The notes under the pieces: model-generated | The model's input: only the letters and a program-made list of their open reading frames with translations | Told to the model about the DNA's origin: nothing | Database searches by the model: none | Program-made: the position numbers and the translations under genes | Shown here: positions 39,381 to 48,376 of the stretch, piece by piece | Layout: each line of letters begins with the position of its first letter | How positions within the stretch are numbered: position 1 is the stretch's first letter | NCBI GenBank assembly: GCA_008330645.1 | Contig: VLTN01000012.1 | Coordinates: 589,135 to 653,134, forward strand | Source: Cafeteria roenbergensis | Taxonomy: Eukaryota > Sar > Bigyra > Bicosoecida > Cafeteriaceae | Direction: 5' to 3' | DNA: 64,000 nt

Positions 39381-41174
39381 ATGTTCCGCACCGGCGCCGT
39401 CCTCGCGCGCCGCCTGAGCCGCGGCTCCGCACAATGGGTCTCCCGGACATGTAGCCGCAAGGGAGCAGGTGTCGCGGGGCGACTTGCCCTCGCTTCGCAG
39501 TGGCGGGCGCTCGGGCCGCGGCTCTTGAGCAGCAGCACGACGGGCGCCACAGAGCTGGTCCGCGACCTGCGCGCTGCCGTGGACGGGGACGAGAAGGGGC
39601 TGCTGCTGTCGCCGAGTGACATGGGCCCGTACTGCACCGACTGGCTCGGCGAGTACGGGTGCATGGCGCTGGCGGTGGCCCGGCCGCAGACGACGCAGCA
39701 AGTCTCCGCGGTGCTGGCCGCGTGCCACCGCACGGGCGTGCCTGTGGTTCCGCAGGGCGGCAACACGGGTCTCGTTGGAGGAGGCGTGCCTGTGGCTGCT
39801 GGAGCAGAGGTGCTGCTGTCCCTGGACCGTATGACCGGCGTGCGCTCCTTCGACGAGGACGCGGGGGTGCTGACGGTCGAGGCTGGCGCCGTGCTGCAGC
39901 GGGTGGACGAGATGCTGAGGAGCGACCACGGCAGGTGCATGCCGGTGGACCTGGGGGCCAAGGGGAGCTGCACCGTCGGGGGAATCATCGCCACCGCGGC
40001 GGGGGGTGTCCACGCCGTGCGCTGGGGCAGCCTTCACTCCAGTCTCGTGGGCGTGGAGGCGGTGCTGGCGGACGGCACGGTGGTGGACGGCCTGAGCTCG
40101 GCCCGCAAGCGCAACGTGGGCTACCACTGGCCCCACCTGATACTGGGGTCGGAAGGGACGCTCGGCGTCGTCACGGCCGCTGCCCTTCGCGTTCCGCCCG
40201 CGCCCGAGGCGAGGGTCGTGGCCATGCTTGGCTTCGCCGACTGGGACGGCCTGCGCCGCACGGTGCGGCGTGCGCTGGGCTCGCGCGGCCTCGCAGAGAC
40301 CGTGTCCGCTGCCGAGTATCTGGACGCGGCGTCAGTCGACGTCGCGGTGACGTGGGGGGGGCAGCGCGATCCGCTCGACGAGCGGTACCCCTACACGCTG
40401 TTGCTGGAGGCCGCCGGCGCGTCCCAGGCGTACTGCAGCGAGCGAATGGAGGAGGTGGCGCAGGGGGCGCTGGCGGCCGGAGAGGCCATCACCGGCGCCG
40501 TGTCCGCCAGCACGGCGCAAGCCAGGCAGATGTGGGGGCTGCGCGAGGGCGTCACGGAGGCTCTGTCCAAGCGTGGCCGCGCGGTCAAGCTGGACGTGAG
40601 CCTCCCGCTGGAGCGCATGGCTGGGCCTCAGGGCGCCGTCGCTGCGGCGCGAGGACGCCTTCGCGACCAGCTCGACCCGGCGTGGCTCAGCCCGGGGCCC
40701 CGCGGCGCGTCCACTCTGGAGGAAGGCTGCGTGGCGGGGGGCTGGGGGTGCGACGGCACGGACGTCGGCGGGGTCCTGGCCTGCGGGTACGGCCACGTCG
40801 GCGACGGCAACCTCCACCTGAACGTCAGCGTGCCCTCCGCGTGCGCGGCTGACGGCAGGCCGGTGGGGGCCGAGGGCGACACGCTCCGGCGCCCCCCCGC
40901 GTCCTCGTCCGCGGCCGCCCCGCCGCCGTCGCTGGCCGAAGCGGCGGCGGCTGCGCGGGACGCGAGCGTTCCCTTCGTGCCCGAGTGGGTTGCCAAGGAG
41001 GCGGGCATGCGCGGCAGCGTGTCGGCGGAGCACGGCGTGGGCATGTCCAAGCTGGGGTACGCCGGCCTGTCGAGGGGCAGCGGGGAGGAGGCGCTCATGC
41101 GCCGGCTCAAGGCGGCTCTGGACCCCACGAACACGCTGCTTCCGGGCCGTGTGCTGGCTGCTCGGGGGCGATGA
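39381..41174 (+). CDS. D2HGDH: D-2-hydroxyglutarate dehydrogenase, mitochondrial
   Basis: 597 aa. The N-terminus MFRTGAVLARRLSRGSAQWV is an Arg-rich mitochondrial presequence. The PCMH-type FAD-binding half has VVPQGGNTGLVGGGVPV (about residue 124), PVDLGAKGSCTVGG and ILGSEGTLGVVT. The C-terminal cap has GYGHVGDGNLHLN (about 469) and SAEHGVGMSKLGY (about 547), with LDPTNTLLPGRVL at the end. These match D2HGDH better than D-lactate dehydrogenase (DLGAKGS, EALSKRG...KLDVSLPLERM). The enzyme oxidises D-2-hydroxyglutarate to 2-oxoglutarate, passing electrons via FAD to ETF. A Pro/Ala-rich insertion of about 45 residues separates the GDGNLHLN and EHGVG motifs, and another lies just before GYGHVG. 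Both are likely surface loops. Confidence 0.95.
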   Translation: MFRTGAVLARRLSRGSAQWVSRTCSRKGAGVAGRLALASQWRALGPRLLSSSTTGATELVRDLRAAVDGDEKGLLLSPSDMGPYCTDWLGEYGCMALAVARPQTTQQVSAVLAACHRTGVPVVPQGGNTGLVGGGVPVAAGAEVLLSLDRMTGVRSFDEDAGVLTVEAGAVLQRVDEMLRSDHGRCMPVDLGAKGSCTVGGIIATAAGGVHAVRWGSLHSSLVGVEAVLADGTVVDGLSSARKRNVGYHWPHLILGSEGTLGVVTAAALRVPPAPEARVVAMLGFADWDGLRRTVRRALGSRGLAETVSAAEYLDAASVDVAVTWGGQRDPLDERYPYTLLLEAAGASQAYCSERMEEVAQGALAAGEAITGAVSASTAQARQMWGLREGVTEALSKRGRAVKLDVSLPLERMAGPQGAVAAARGRLRDQLDPAWLSPGPRGASTLEEGCVAGGWGCDGTDVGGVLACGYGHVGDGNLHLNVSVPSACAADGRPVGAEGDTLRRPPASSSAAAPPPSLAEAAAAARDASVPFVPEWVAKEAGMRGSVSAEHGVGMSKLGYAGLSRGSGEEALMRRLKAALDPTNTLLPGRVLAARGR

Positions 41175-41545
41175 GGCCACGCACGGGAGCGCGCTCGTGC
41201 TGGCGCGCCATCGCGCCGGTTGCGTTTGCACATTGGAAGCGCGGTGCGCCGGATCGGCACCTTCGTGGCAGGGGCTCGCTCTGTTCCATTGGGCAACAAG
41301 CGGCGCAAGCCAGCTGTGTGTGCAGTCGGTATTGCCCCCTGCGCGGCGCTGCAACACCGGGCAGCAGTGCAGCCTTGGCTCGCACCGAGCATGCTCGGCC
41401 CGGTCGCCGCCCTTGCCTTCCACGCTGTGCTGCCGAGTTGTTTCACGAGCGGACGCCACGCGAGCCCAACGAAAGCCACACACGCGAGGCGGGCCCTTCG
41501 ACAACGGGAGTGCGCTCGTCCCCGCACAGGGCGAGGCCACCGCGA
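41175..41545. other. convergent intergenic region, 371 bp
   Basis: 3' flanks of the D2HGDH and Swi3-like genes. Nothing further is recognised. Confidence 0.4.
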
Positions 41546-42568
41546 TCAAAACTCGTCGAGGTTCACGCCAAGGGCCGCGTAGTCCTCTTCGTCGTCGTCG
41601 TCGTCGTCATGGTCGTTGCCGACCACAACTGCCGCTGCGCCGCTGGCCTGGGCCCGCGCTGCGCCCCCGGACGACGACCCCGCCACTGCCGCTGCCGCCC
41701 GCTCTCGCATGGCCGCCTCGGCCTCCTCAATGACGTCCTGCCCCACGCCGGCGGTCGCTCGGCCAGCGGACGGCGGCGCTCCGTCGGCCGCCCCGCCGGC
41801 AGGCTGCGACGGCGTGGCCGCGGAAGGCGTGCCTGCCGACGGAGGGGCAGCCGCAGGCGCCCCTCGCGCGCTGCTCGGGCCGTTCTTGCTCGGCGTGGCC
41901 CCCTCTACCCGCACCCGGTCGCGCTGCGCCTCCACGAGGTGCGCGTCTGCCTCGCGCATGGCGGCTGCGGCGGCCTTCACTTGCCCCCTCCCGGACATAA
42001 CTGCCAGCCGGGGCAGCATGTCGGCGAGCGTCATCCCCGGGTAGGAGGCCTGCGCCCACGCCCGCCAGAGCGTCGCGCACGCCGCCATGCCCTCCGCCTG
42101 CGGGGATCCGAGGCGCAAGCGAGCCAGGCGCGACAGCACAGCCGGGTCTCGTGAGGCAGCGGACGCCCTCCGGAGCACGGGGCGCAGGCATGGCTGCTCG
42201 GAACGGGCTGGGCGAAACGCCCGCCTTGCCCGCAAGTCCCTCACCTCGCGGCCCTTGGAGGTGCGAATGCGGATGGGCGGGTTTGCGCCTCGCAGCGACT
42301 CGCACGCCATTTCGTGAAGGAGCCCCAGGCCCCGGCGGGACGCCAAGTGGGTCTCGTTGAAAGGGGCACGCCGCCGCTTGCGCGGGCGGAGCGCGGCCGC
42401 GGCGGCCTTGAGGTCGGCCTCGGCCTGCTCGGCCGCGGACAGCGCGGGAGCGTCGCCGCCAGCGCTGTCCGCGCCGGAGGAGCCCGGAGCCTGCCCCTGG
42501 GCGTCCTCGTCGGGGAGCAAGTCGTCAAACACAAGGGCCGCCTCCCCGTCATCGAACAGCCCGCTCAT
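41546..42568 (-). CDS. TIPIN/Swi3/Csm3-like replication fork protection protein
   Basis: 340 aa from the ATG at 42568 (MSGLFDDGEAALVFDDLLPDED). A basic segment RPRKRRRAPFNETHLASRRGLGLLHEM leads into a helical domain (about 69-206). That domain contains LARLRLGSPQAEGMAACATLWRAWAQASYPGMTLADMLPRLAVMSGRGQVKAAAAAMREAD. This fits the Swi3 domain pattern: a short helix, then tyrosine/tryptophan-rich W-x-x-x-x-(F/Y)P, then a basic end. Swi3/TIPIN pairs with Tof1/Timeless at replication forks, aiding checkpoint signalling and cohesion. The C-terminus is Ala-rich and ends in an acidic patch (NDHDDDDDDEEDYAALGVNLDEF). The upstream open frame to 44068 lacks homology and overlaps the neighbouring gene, so the ATG at 42568 is chosen. 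Divergent gap: 189 bp. Confidence 0.75.
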   Translation of the reverse strand: MSGLFDDGEAALVFDDLLPDEDAQGQAPGSSGADSAGGDAPALSAAEQAEADLKAAAAALRPRKRRRAPFNETHLASRRGLGLLHEMACESLRGANPPIRIRTSKGREVRDLRARRAFRPARSEQPCLRPVLRRASAASRDPAVLSRLARLRLGSPQAEGMAACATLWRAWAQASYPGMTLADMLPRLAVMSGRGQVKAAAAAMREADAHLVEAQRDRVRVEGATPSKNGPSSARGAPAAAPPSAGTPSAATPSQPAGGAADGAPPSAGRATAGVGQDVIEEAEAAMRERAAAAVAGSSSGGAARAQASGAAAVVVGNDHDDDDDDEEDYAALGVNLDEF

Positions 42569-42757
42569 GCTGGGGCAGCCCGGGTGGTGCACGAGCGCGC
42601 AGCGCGGTTCAAACCGGCAACCGGGCGAATGTTCGGGCGCTCGCAAGCATTTTGCCCGCGAAGGCGCGCTGGCTCTGCCCGGAAACAGCAGAAAAGGAAC
42701 CACAACTGCGGTAACCACTTGTTCATCCGGAACACTTGCGCAGACTCCCCGGCAGCG

Positions 42758-43873
42758 ATGGCGGACACCTCCGCGACCGACCCCAAGGAGCACCCCACCT
42801 CCCCAGGTGGAAGCGAGGCCGAGGCCCGCGGCGACTACGGAGAGGCGCCGACTGGCGGGTCCGCGGGATCTGCGGAAGGCTCCGAGAAGGCTGGAGGTGA
42901 CCAGTCCGCAGCCGCCTCGGGAGCTGGCTCGAGCAGCGGAGTGATGCAAAGCGTGCAACCTCACGTCGACTGGGCGCGCCGCGAAGTGACGGAGCGCAGC
43001 GCGTACCTCGCAGAGGAGGCCCGGCGCCGGCCGTGGCAGTCTGGCGCGTTTGCGCTGGCCATTTGGTGCGTGATCTGCGCACTGGCCGCCGTGTCCGGGT
43101 CCTGGATCGAGCTGCACGTGAAGACTCCGCTCGGAGACATCTCTGGGCACACGGACCTGTCCAATGTGTGGACGTGCATGCGCCGTGACCGGACGAGCCT
43201 CTTGCCCGGCTACGACTGTGACATTTACTCCTTCCGCGACGCCCCCCGCCTTCTGGACGACCTCGGCGCGGCCACCGGCGCCGCAGTGGCGTTTTGTGCC
43301 ATTGGCTTCATTTGCTGCTTCGCCGCGGCTGCCGTGACGCTGCTTCAGCGCCTGGACCGGGTCGACTTCCTCGGGTCGCTCGCTGGCTCCGTGGGCAGCC
43401 GCACCGGCGCCATCGTGCTGCACGCCGTCGCTGCGTTTTGCTTCATGATCGCCTTCTCTGCCTTTAGCGGCGGCGCCAACCAGGTGCTCGCCGACCCGGT
43501 CAAGGCGCGCCTGCTGGCACGCGGCGCCGCCCCGTCGGCCACGTGGTTCGGGGCCGGCTTCGCGTTTGCCATCATCGCTTGGCTCTCGCACATGGGGTGC
43601 GCTGTGCTGCTGTACATGGTTCCCGAGAGCGAGTTCCAGGGCGGCGGCCCCCGCGCCCCAGCAGTTGGCACAAGCGCGGGCGCCACCGCCGCCGCCGCCC
43701 CCGCCGACTCGGCAGCGGCTGAGCGCGATGAGGAGGCCGCCGCCGGCGACTACGCCCACCCGCTGACGACCCCTGACGATGATGCTGACCGCGATGACGA
43801 GGACACGGCCCGCCCCGACGCCGACCCCGCCGCCGCCCGCGCCGAGGAAGACGACATTGACGTCGCCGTGTGA
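42758..43873 (+). CDS. claudin/PMP22-like tetraspan membrane protein
   Basis: 371 aa. An acidic, disordered N-terminus (~85 aa) precedes four TM segments: FALAIWCVICALAAVSGSW, AAVAFCAIGFICCFAAAAVTLL, IVLHAVAAFCFMIAFSAFSGG and FGAGFAFAIIAWLSHMGCAVLLYM. The first extracellular loop contains SNVWTCMRRDRTSLLPGYDC, recalling the W-x-C...C signature of claudin/PMP22 proteins. The large first loop and small second loop also fit. The C-terminal ~90 residues are acidic and disordered. Similarity may be convergent, and SUR7-type fungal tetraspans are an equal alternative. A surface or vesicle membrane location is likely. It starts 189 bp from the divergent Swi3-like gene. Confidence 0.65.
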   Translation: MADTSATDPKEHPTSPGGSEAEARGDYGEAPTGGSAGSAEGSEKAGGDQSAAASGAGSSSGVMQSVQPHVDWARREVTERSAYLAEEARRRPWQSGAFALAIWCVICALAAVSGSWIELHVKTPLGDISGHTDLSNVWTCMRRDRTSLLPGYDCDIYSFRDAPRLLDDLGAATGAAVAFCAIGFICCFAAAAVTLLQRLDRVDFLGSLAGSVGSRTGAIVLHAVAAFCFMIAFSAFSGGANQVLADPVKARLLARGAAPSATWFGAGFAFAIIAWLSHMGCAVLLYMVPESEFQGGGPRAPAVGTSAGATAAAAPADSAAAERDEEAAAGDYAHPLTTPDDDADRDDEDTARPDADPAAARAEEDDIDVAV

Positions 43874-44116
43874 GCCGCCCTCGGCCGCCCGCCCCGGCCC
43901 CGTGTCCCGTCCAGCGAGTGTCCCGTGTATTGCGTTCGCCCGCACACCCCTGCGGTGTGCTTGACCTGCGTGGCCCCGCTTCAGCTGCCGGTGGCCACCG
44001 CGAACATTGCCTGTGCCCCGCCGCTGCCGCGCGTTGCATTCCGTGCAGCCCGCACGCAAAAGGGGCACGCCAGCGCCGCTGTGTTGCTCGTCTCGTGAAG
44101 CAAGCGAAACCGCCAG

Positions 44117-45982
44117 TCAGGCAACGCGAAACAGCGCGCGGCGGAGGGGACAGCGAGGGCCGGCCGCCGCCGCCCCGCTGGCCCGCCGCGCCCATCGCTC
44201 CTTGTAGTCGGCGGCAGAGCCGCGCGGCTCGGCGGGCCGGCCTGTGGAGGCGCCCCCTGCCTGCTCGGACGGGAGGAGGGGCGCGGCGCGGCGGCGCTTG
44301 TCGGGGCTCGCGCCGTCCGCCACCTCGGCGGGCAGCGGCCAGCGGCCCGCGTCGGTCGCGCCTGGCCCCAGCATGTGGCCGTCGTATGCGGACCCCCACC
44401 ACTCGAAGCAGCGGTCCAGGGCGCTGCAGAGCGCGGGCGATGGCCTCATGAGGCGGTTGAGGCCGCTGCACTCCCGCTTCAGCTCGTTGGCGACCGTGCG
44501 GTGGTTGAGAGCGTCCACCACGGTGGATGAGATGGAGGTGCTTGGCGTCACGAGGTTCTCCGTCTGGTGCCAGAAGTTGCGCGGGTAGAAAATAAACTCC
44601 CCTGGCAGCACCACATCCAGGAAGCACAGGAGGTCCCGCGCGCCCTCCACCGCGGTGTAGTCGGGGAAGAACCCGTCAAAGTCGGCAGCATTGCCGAGCC
44701 TAGGGCGCTGGTCTGGCGCGCACACGTGCCACCGCTTGGCTCCCGACACCTGAAACTGCCAGGAGGCAGTGGCCAGGACGTCCCAGTGGCCGAACATGCC
44801 CGCGCCGCGAGAGCCCGAGAGGAGCATTCGCCAGTGCGACGCCCTCGAGAACTCCTCCGCCAGGGCGTGCGGGGTGCCGGAGCGCAGCCGCAGGCGAGGG
44901 GGCCAGGCGCCTCGCCGGTGGATCAGCGGGGACACCGAGCCGAGGCAGGCGTCGAGCCACGCGTCGTCCGCGGCGAACTGGCGAGGCAGCGGCCCCGGGA
45001 GCGACGCCGTCAGCCGGGGCCAGTCGGCCGAGGGTACGTTCCACTGCACGTAGGCCGCGTCGGGCCGCAGCGCCGACCGACGAAACTTGCCAGAAGGCGC
45101 GTCTAGCTCTGCCAGCGCCTCTGCCAGGGTGGTCAACACCGGGTGGACCTGCACCTCTTGCATGTTGTGCGGGTATGCGTCCGCGGCGCGCCGCCCGAAG
45201 GCCTGGTTCAGGGCCGCCGCCGTCCACGTGGAGGAAGTAACGTTGTCAGACACTGCAGCGCCGCCTGCCGCCGCAGCCGCCGGAGCGGCACTGGCGCCGC
45301 CCGCGACCTCTCCCGCACGCGCAGTGCCTGCCTCGCCGACGCTGAGCATGCGCCGCCGGCGCGAGACGGTGCGATCCTTGGGGGCGCCGTCCCACGCCCG
45401 GCGGGCGTCGCGGGCGGCCTCCTGGGCAAAGGGCGAGTCCCACATGGGCAAGCCTGCCCCCCGCCCTGCCGCGCCAAAGGACCGGCTGCGGCGCGCGCCT
45501 GGGGCGCTGCTGCTGCCGCTGCTGGCGGAGGGAGCCGGGCCGCCAGACTGCGCAGCCGCCTCTCTCCGGCGATGCAGCGCCTCTCTCCAGAAGGGGTCGT
45601 CCGCGGCCACTCCCACGAGCATGAAAGGCATCTCGCCCGAGCGGTACCGCCAGTTCTCCGGCATGCCGAGCTGGAAAAGGGTCAGGCGTGGGAGGCGCCT
45701 CGTCGCATGGAGGCGACGGCCGTCCCACCGGCTGGCGATGTCGGCGGCCACCTCGTCCAGCCTCGGGGCCTGCCAGGCGGTGGCTGCGGTCGCGTTTGCG
45801 TCGCCCGCTGCCGGGCCAGGGCCCTTCACACGGTCCTGGAGCGCGCCCTGCTCCCGTTTCGCCGACCCAGGATGAGGCATTGATGACTGGGCTGCAGCTG
45901 CGCGCCCAGAAAGCAGGCAGGCAGCTGCAACCGCGAGCCAGGCGGCCGCCCAGTGGCGTTCCGGCGGCGGTCGACAGACCAT
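44117..45982 (-). CDS. JmjC-domain protein with N-terminal signal peptide
   Basis: 621 aa. The ATG at 45982 is the first in frame (the frame opens at 45994 with TTG). The N-terminus MVCRPPPERHWAAAWLAVAAACLLSGRAAAA is a signal peptide. The C-terminal half is a JmjC/cupin-8 fold. FGHWDVLATASWQFQVSGAKRWHVC supplies the His-x-Asp iron ligands (HWD, about 398) and the Lys/Trp strand. GEFIFYPRNFWHQTENLVTPSTSISS supplies the distal His (about 471). The iron triad is therefore complete, implying 2-oxoglutarate/Fe(II)-dependent hydroxylation or demethylation. A signal peptide suggests the ER lumen or secretion rather than chromatin. Residues about 150-270 form a Ser/Ala-rich insertion. The substrate is unknown. 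Confidence 0.85.
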   Translation of the reverse strand: MVCRPPPERHWAAAWLAVAAACLLSGRAAAAQSSMPHPGSAKREQGALQDRVKGPGPAAGDANATAATAWQAPRLDEVAADIASRWDGRRLHATRRLPRLTLFQLGMPENWRYRSGEMPFMLVGVAADDPFWREALHRRREAAAQSGGPAPSASSGSSSAPGARRSRSFGAAGRGAGLPMWDSPFAQEAARDARRAWDGAPKDRTVSRRRRMLSVGEAGTARAGEVAGGASAAPAAAAAGGAAVSDNVTSSTWTAAALNQAFGRRAADAYPHNMQEVQVHPVLTTLAEALAELDAPSGKFRRSALRPDAAYVQWNVPSADWPRLTASLPGPLPRQFAADDAWLDACLGSVSPLIHRRGAWPPRLRLRSGTPHALAEEFSRASHWRMLLSGSRGAGMFGHWDVLATASWQFQVSGAKRWHVCAPDQRPRLGNAADFDGFFPDYTAVEGARDLLCFLDVVLPGEFIFYPRNFWHQTENLVTPSTSISSTVVDALNHRTVANELKRECSGLNRLMRPSPALCSALDRCFEWWGSAYDGHMLGPGATDAGRWPLPAEVADGASPDKRRRAAPLLPSEQAGGASTGRPAEPRGSAADYKERWARRASGAAAAGPRCPLRRALFRVA

Positions 45983-46438
45983 CCCAGCGCCCAAGCACGC
46001 GCTCGCGCAGGCTGGAGCGTCTGGGCCCCACGAAGCGGCAGCTTGTTGCGGCTGCTAGAGAAAGCAAACGAGTGGGGCGGGAAGCCGGACGGGTCCGCGG
46101 CCCGCAGGACTCGCTGTGGCGCAGCGGAATCGTCGCCGGTCTGCAGGCCGTCGTCGATCGGAGAGCCGAGTGACTAGCGGCGCTGCTCAGTTCCGCAACT
46201 ATGGCCGAAGGCTCTGCCGGGGGAGGGCGCGCCGACGCCAGCCGTCAAGAGCGGCAGGGCCGGCCGTCGCCGGCGCCGTCGCCGGCTGGCACGGCACGGG
46301 CTCGCTGCCTCCAGCTAGCGGCGGCGACCGCCAGCCCGCCTCTTCGCGCCTCCTCGGCCTGGTCGCGCTGGCGCCTGTGGCATCTGTGCATCAAGGGAGC
46401 AAGGCCTCATTGCAGCGCTCGCCACGGACTTGCGCCCC
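45983..46438. other. divergent intergenic region, 456 bp
   Basis: This lies between the starts of the JmjC and LENG8/Thp3-like genes and presumably holds both promoters. No other element is recognised. Confidence 0.35.
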
Positions 46439-48376
46439 ATGGACCCCGGCGCCGCATCCTGGGTGCAGCGCGTGACCGCCGCTGCCAACGCGACGGGAGA
46501 CCCCGCAATAGCGCACACGACGATGGCGGAGGCGGCGCAGCGCGTCCGCGCGGTGGCAGCCGGCGGCGCTCCGCACAACTGGGGCATCGAGCCCAATCCG
46601 CCGTCGCTGATGCGCCACGTGCGCAACCGGGCGATGCTCGCCGCGGCATCGGCTGGGGGTGGGCCGCACTCGCGCGCTGCGGGGGGGACTGCGCCGCAGT
46701 GGGGAGGGGGGCCGGCGCCTCAGGCAGCCATGCGATTTCCCGGCAGGTCTGGGGTCGTCTCGCTGGTGCCGGGCGCCCCGGCGGTGCCGATGCACCCGTC
46801 GCTGGCGAGCGCGCCGTCGGCAAGCGCCGCATCCATGGGCGTTGCGGGCCTGCAGGACCCGGCTGCGGCTCCTGGTCGGACGGGAAAGCGCGCGCGAGGC
46901 ACCGCGGACGCCGCCGGTGGGGGGCTGCTGTCGCCGGCTGGGTCTGCCGCCGCTGCAGGCCACCCGACCCATGGCCTCGCCAGCACGACCGGGACAGGGC
47001 GCGCCATCCGCTCCAAATCGGCACTCCGGGACCGCGCCGCCAGGTTCGGCCTGTCGTCGCCCGACGCGGCCTCTCGCCCCGCGAAGAGGTCGGCCATGGC
47101 CAAGGCCGCCAAGGGCGGAGCGAGCGGCACTGAGCAGGAAGAGGATGATGGTGATGATGACGCCGACGCTGCGCCGCGATCGCGCAGAGGCAAGCGCAAG
47201 GCGAGGGCGGCCAAGGCTCGCGCCGCGGCCCAGCCGCGGACCGCGTCGGACGACCGCGCAGCTCTTCTCCGAGCAGCGTCGGGCAAGGCGGCCCTGGTGT
47301 CCAAGGCGACGTCGCTCGACGCGCCCGCCCTGCGCGGCATGAGCACGGAGCTCACGAGGCAGTACCTGCGGCTGACGGCGGACCCTGACCCCTCGCAGGT
47401 GCGGCCACCGGAGGTCCTGCCAGCGGCGCTTGCGGCCATTTGCAGGGCGTGGCGCGAGGGAACCGCGACGTACGTCTGGGTGTGCGACCGCCTCAAGGCT
47501 GTGCGGCAGGACATCGTCGTTCAGCGGCTTGTGTCGCCGCTTGCCGTCAGGGCCTACGAGGCGCACGCGCGCATCGCCGCGGAGGTGGGCGATGCCGGCG
47601 AGTTCAACCAGTGCCAGACGCAGCTAATCGGGCTCCACGCAAGCCCTCTCCTGGCGACGCAGGGCCAGTGGCTCGCCCAGTCCAGAGCGGAGTTCATCGC
47701 CTACCGGCTCATATACTACTGCCGCTCCGCCGAGGACGCGGACGCAGAGGCTCTCATCGGGGAGCTTTCGGACAGCGACATGGCCGAGCCGTGCATTGCC
47801 CACGCCCTGAGAGTGCGCCGAGCGGTGGCGATGAGCGACTGGGCCAGCTTCCTCGGCCCGCTCGCCGAGGCGGCGCCGAACAGATCCATCGACCTCATGA
47901 GGATGCTCGCCCACCGCATGCGGGTGGCCGGACTTGCTGCTCTCTGCCAGGCGCTGCGCCCGCGGATTCCGCTTGGCCGAGCAGCCTCGCTGCTGGGCTT
48001 CGGGCCCGCTTGGGCGCCCGTGGCGCGCGGCGCAGGCCTGGTCGAGGCAGAGCTGGAGGCCGGCAACTTTGCCGGCTGCAAGGAGCCTGACACGCGTGCG
48101 GCAGAAGCAGCGCACCGTCTGTCGTCGCCGCTTGCAGTGAGAGCTTTCCGCCGATTTGCGGAGCACTGCGGGGCGTCACTCGTGCACGGCGACACCGCCG
48201 AGCCTGCGCCCCGGCTTGGCGGTGACGCGGCCGCCTCGGACGAGTGGGAGCGGACCCCCGAAGCCCGCTCCCGCAGCTTCCCCACTGACCTCGCCCTTGC
48301 AATCGATTGCAAGAGCTCCGCTATTGACAGCGCCGCCAAGCCGCTGGAAACCCTGCAAGCCAACAGGGTGTTCTGA
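46439..48376 (+). CDS. SAC3/GANP-family protein, LENG8/Thp3-like
   Basis: 645 aa from the ATG at 46439 (three codons inside a frame that opens with TTG). Residues 1 to about 280 are disordered with basic clusters (RSRRGKRKARAAKARAAAQ). From about 283 to 560 the SAC3/GANP/THP3 domain is clear: LTRQYLRLTADPDPSQVRPP, YVWVCDRLKAVRQDIVVQRL, YEAHARIAAEVGDAGEFNQCQTQL. The EFNQCQTQL motif and SxLR-TxxPDPxxVRPxxVL entry mark the LENG8/Thp3 branch, which acts in transcription elongation, splicing and mRNA export, as opposed to TREX-2 Sac3. A Csn12/PCID2-like partner would be expected elsewhere. The final ~80 residues are unconserved. Confidence 0.88.
   Translation: MDPGAASWVQRVTAAANATGDPAIAHTTMAEAAQRVRAVAAGGAPHNWGIEPNPPSLMRHVRNRAMLAAASAGGGPHSRAAGGTAPQWGGGPAPQAAMRFPGRSGVVSLVPGAPAVPMHPSLASAPSASAASMGVAGLQDPAAAPGRTGKRARGTADAAGGGLLSPAGSAAAAGHPTHGLASTTGTGRAIRSKSALRDRAARFGLSSPDAASRPAKRSAMAKAAKGGASGTEQEEDDGDDDADAAPRSRRGKRKARAAKARAAAQPRTASDDRAALLRAASGKAALVSKATSLDAPALRGMSTELTRQYLRLTADPDPSQVRPPEVLPAALAAICRAWREGTATYVWVCDRLKAVRQDIVVQRLVSPLAVRAYEAHARIAAEVGDAGEFNQCQTQLIGLHASPLLATQGQWLAQSRAEFIAYRLIYYCRSAEDADAEALIGELSDSDMAEPCIAHALRVRRAVAMSDWASFLGPLAEAAPNRSIDLMRMLAHRMRVAGLAALCQALRPRIPLGRAASLLGFGPAWAPVARGAGLVEAELEAGNFAGCKEPDTRAAEAAHRLSSPLAVRAFRRFAEHCGASLVHGDTAEPAPRLGGDAAASDEWERTPEARSRSFPTDLALAIDCKSSAIDSAAKPLETLQANRVF

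Noticed and set aside
38803-39450. N-terminal extension of the ZIP protein
   Set aside because: The open frame continues upstream of ATG 38802 but opens with a non-ATG codon, overlaps the divergent D2HGDH start and shows no conserved sequence.
42569-44068. 840-codon version of the Swi3-like protein
   Set aside because: The extra 500 codons are antisense to the tetraspan gene; homology and acidic start fit ATG 42568.
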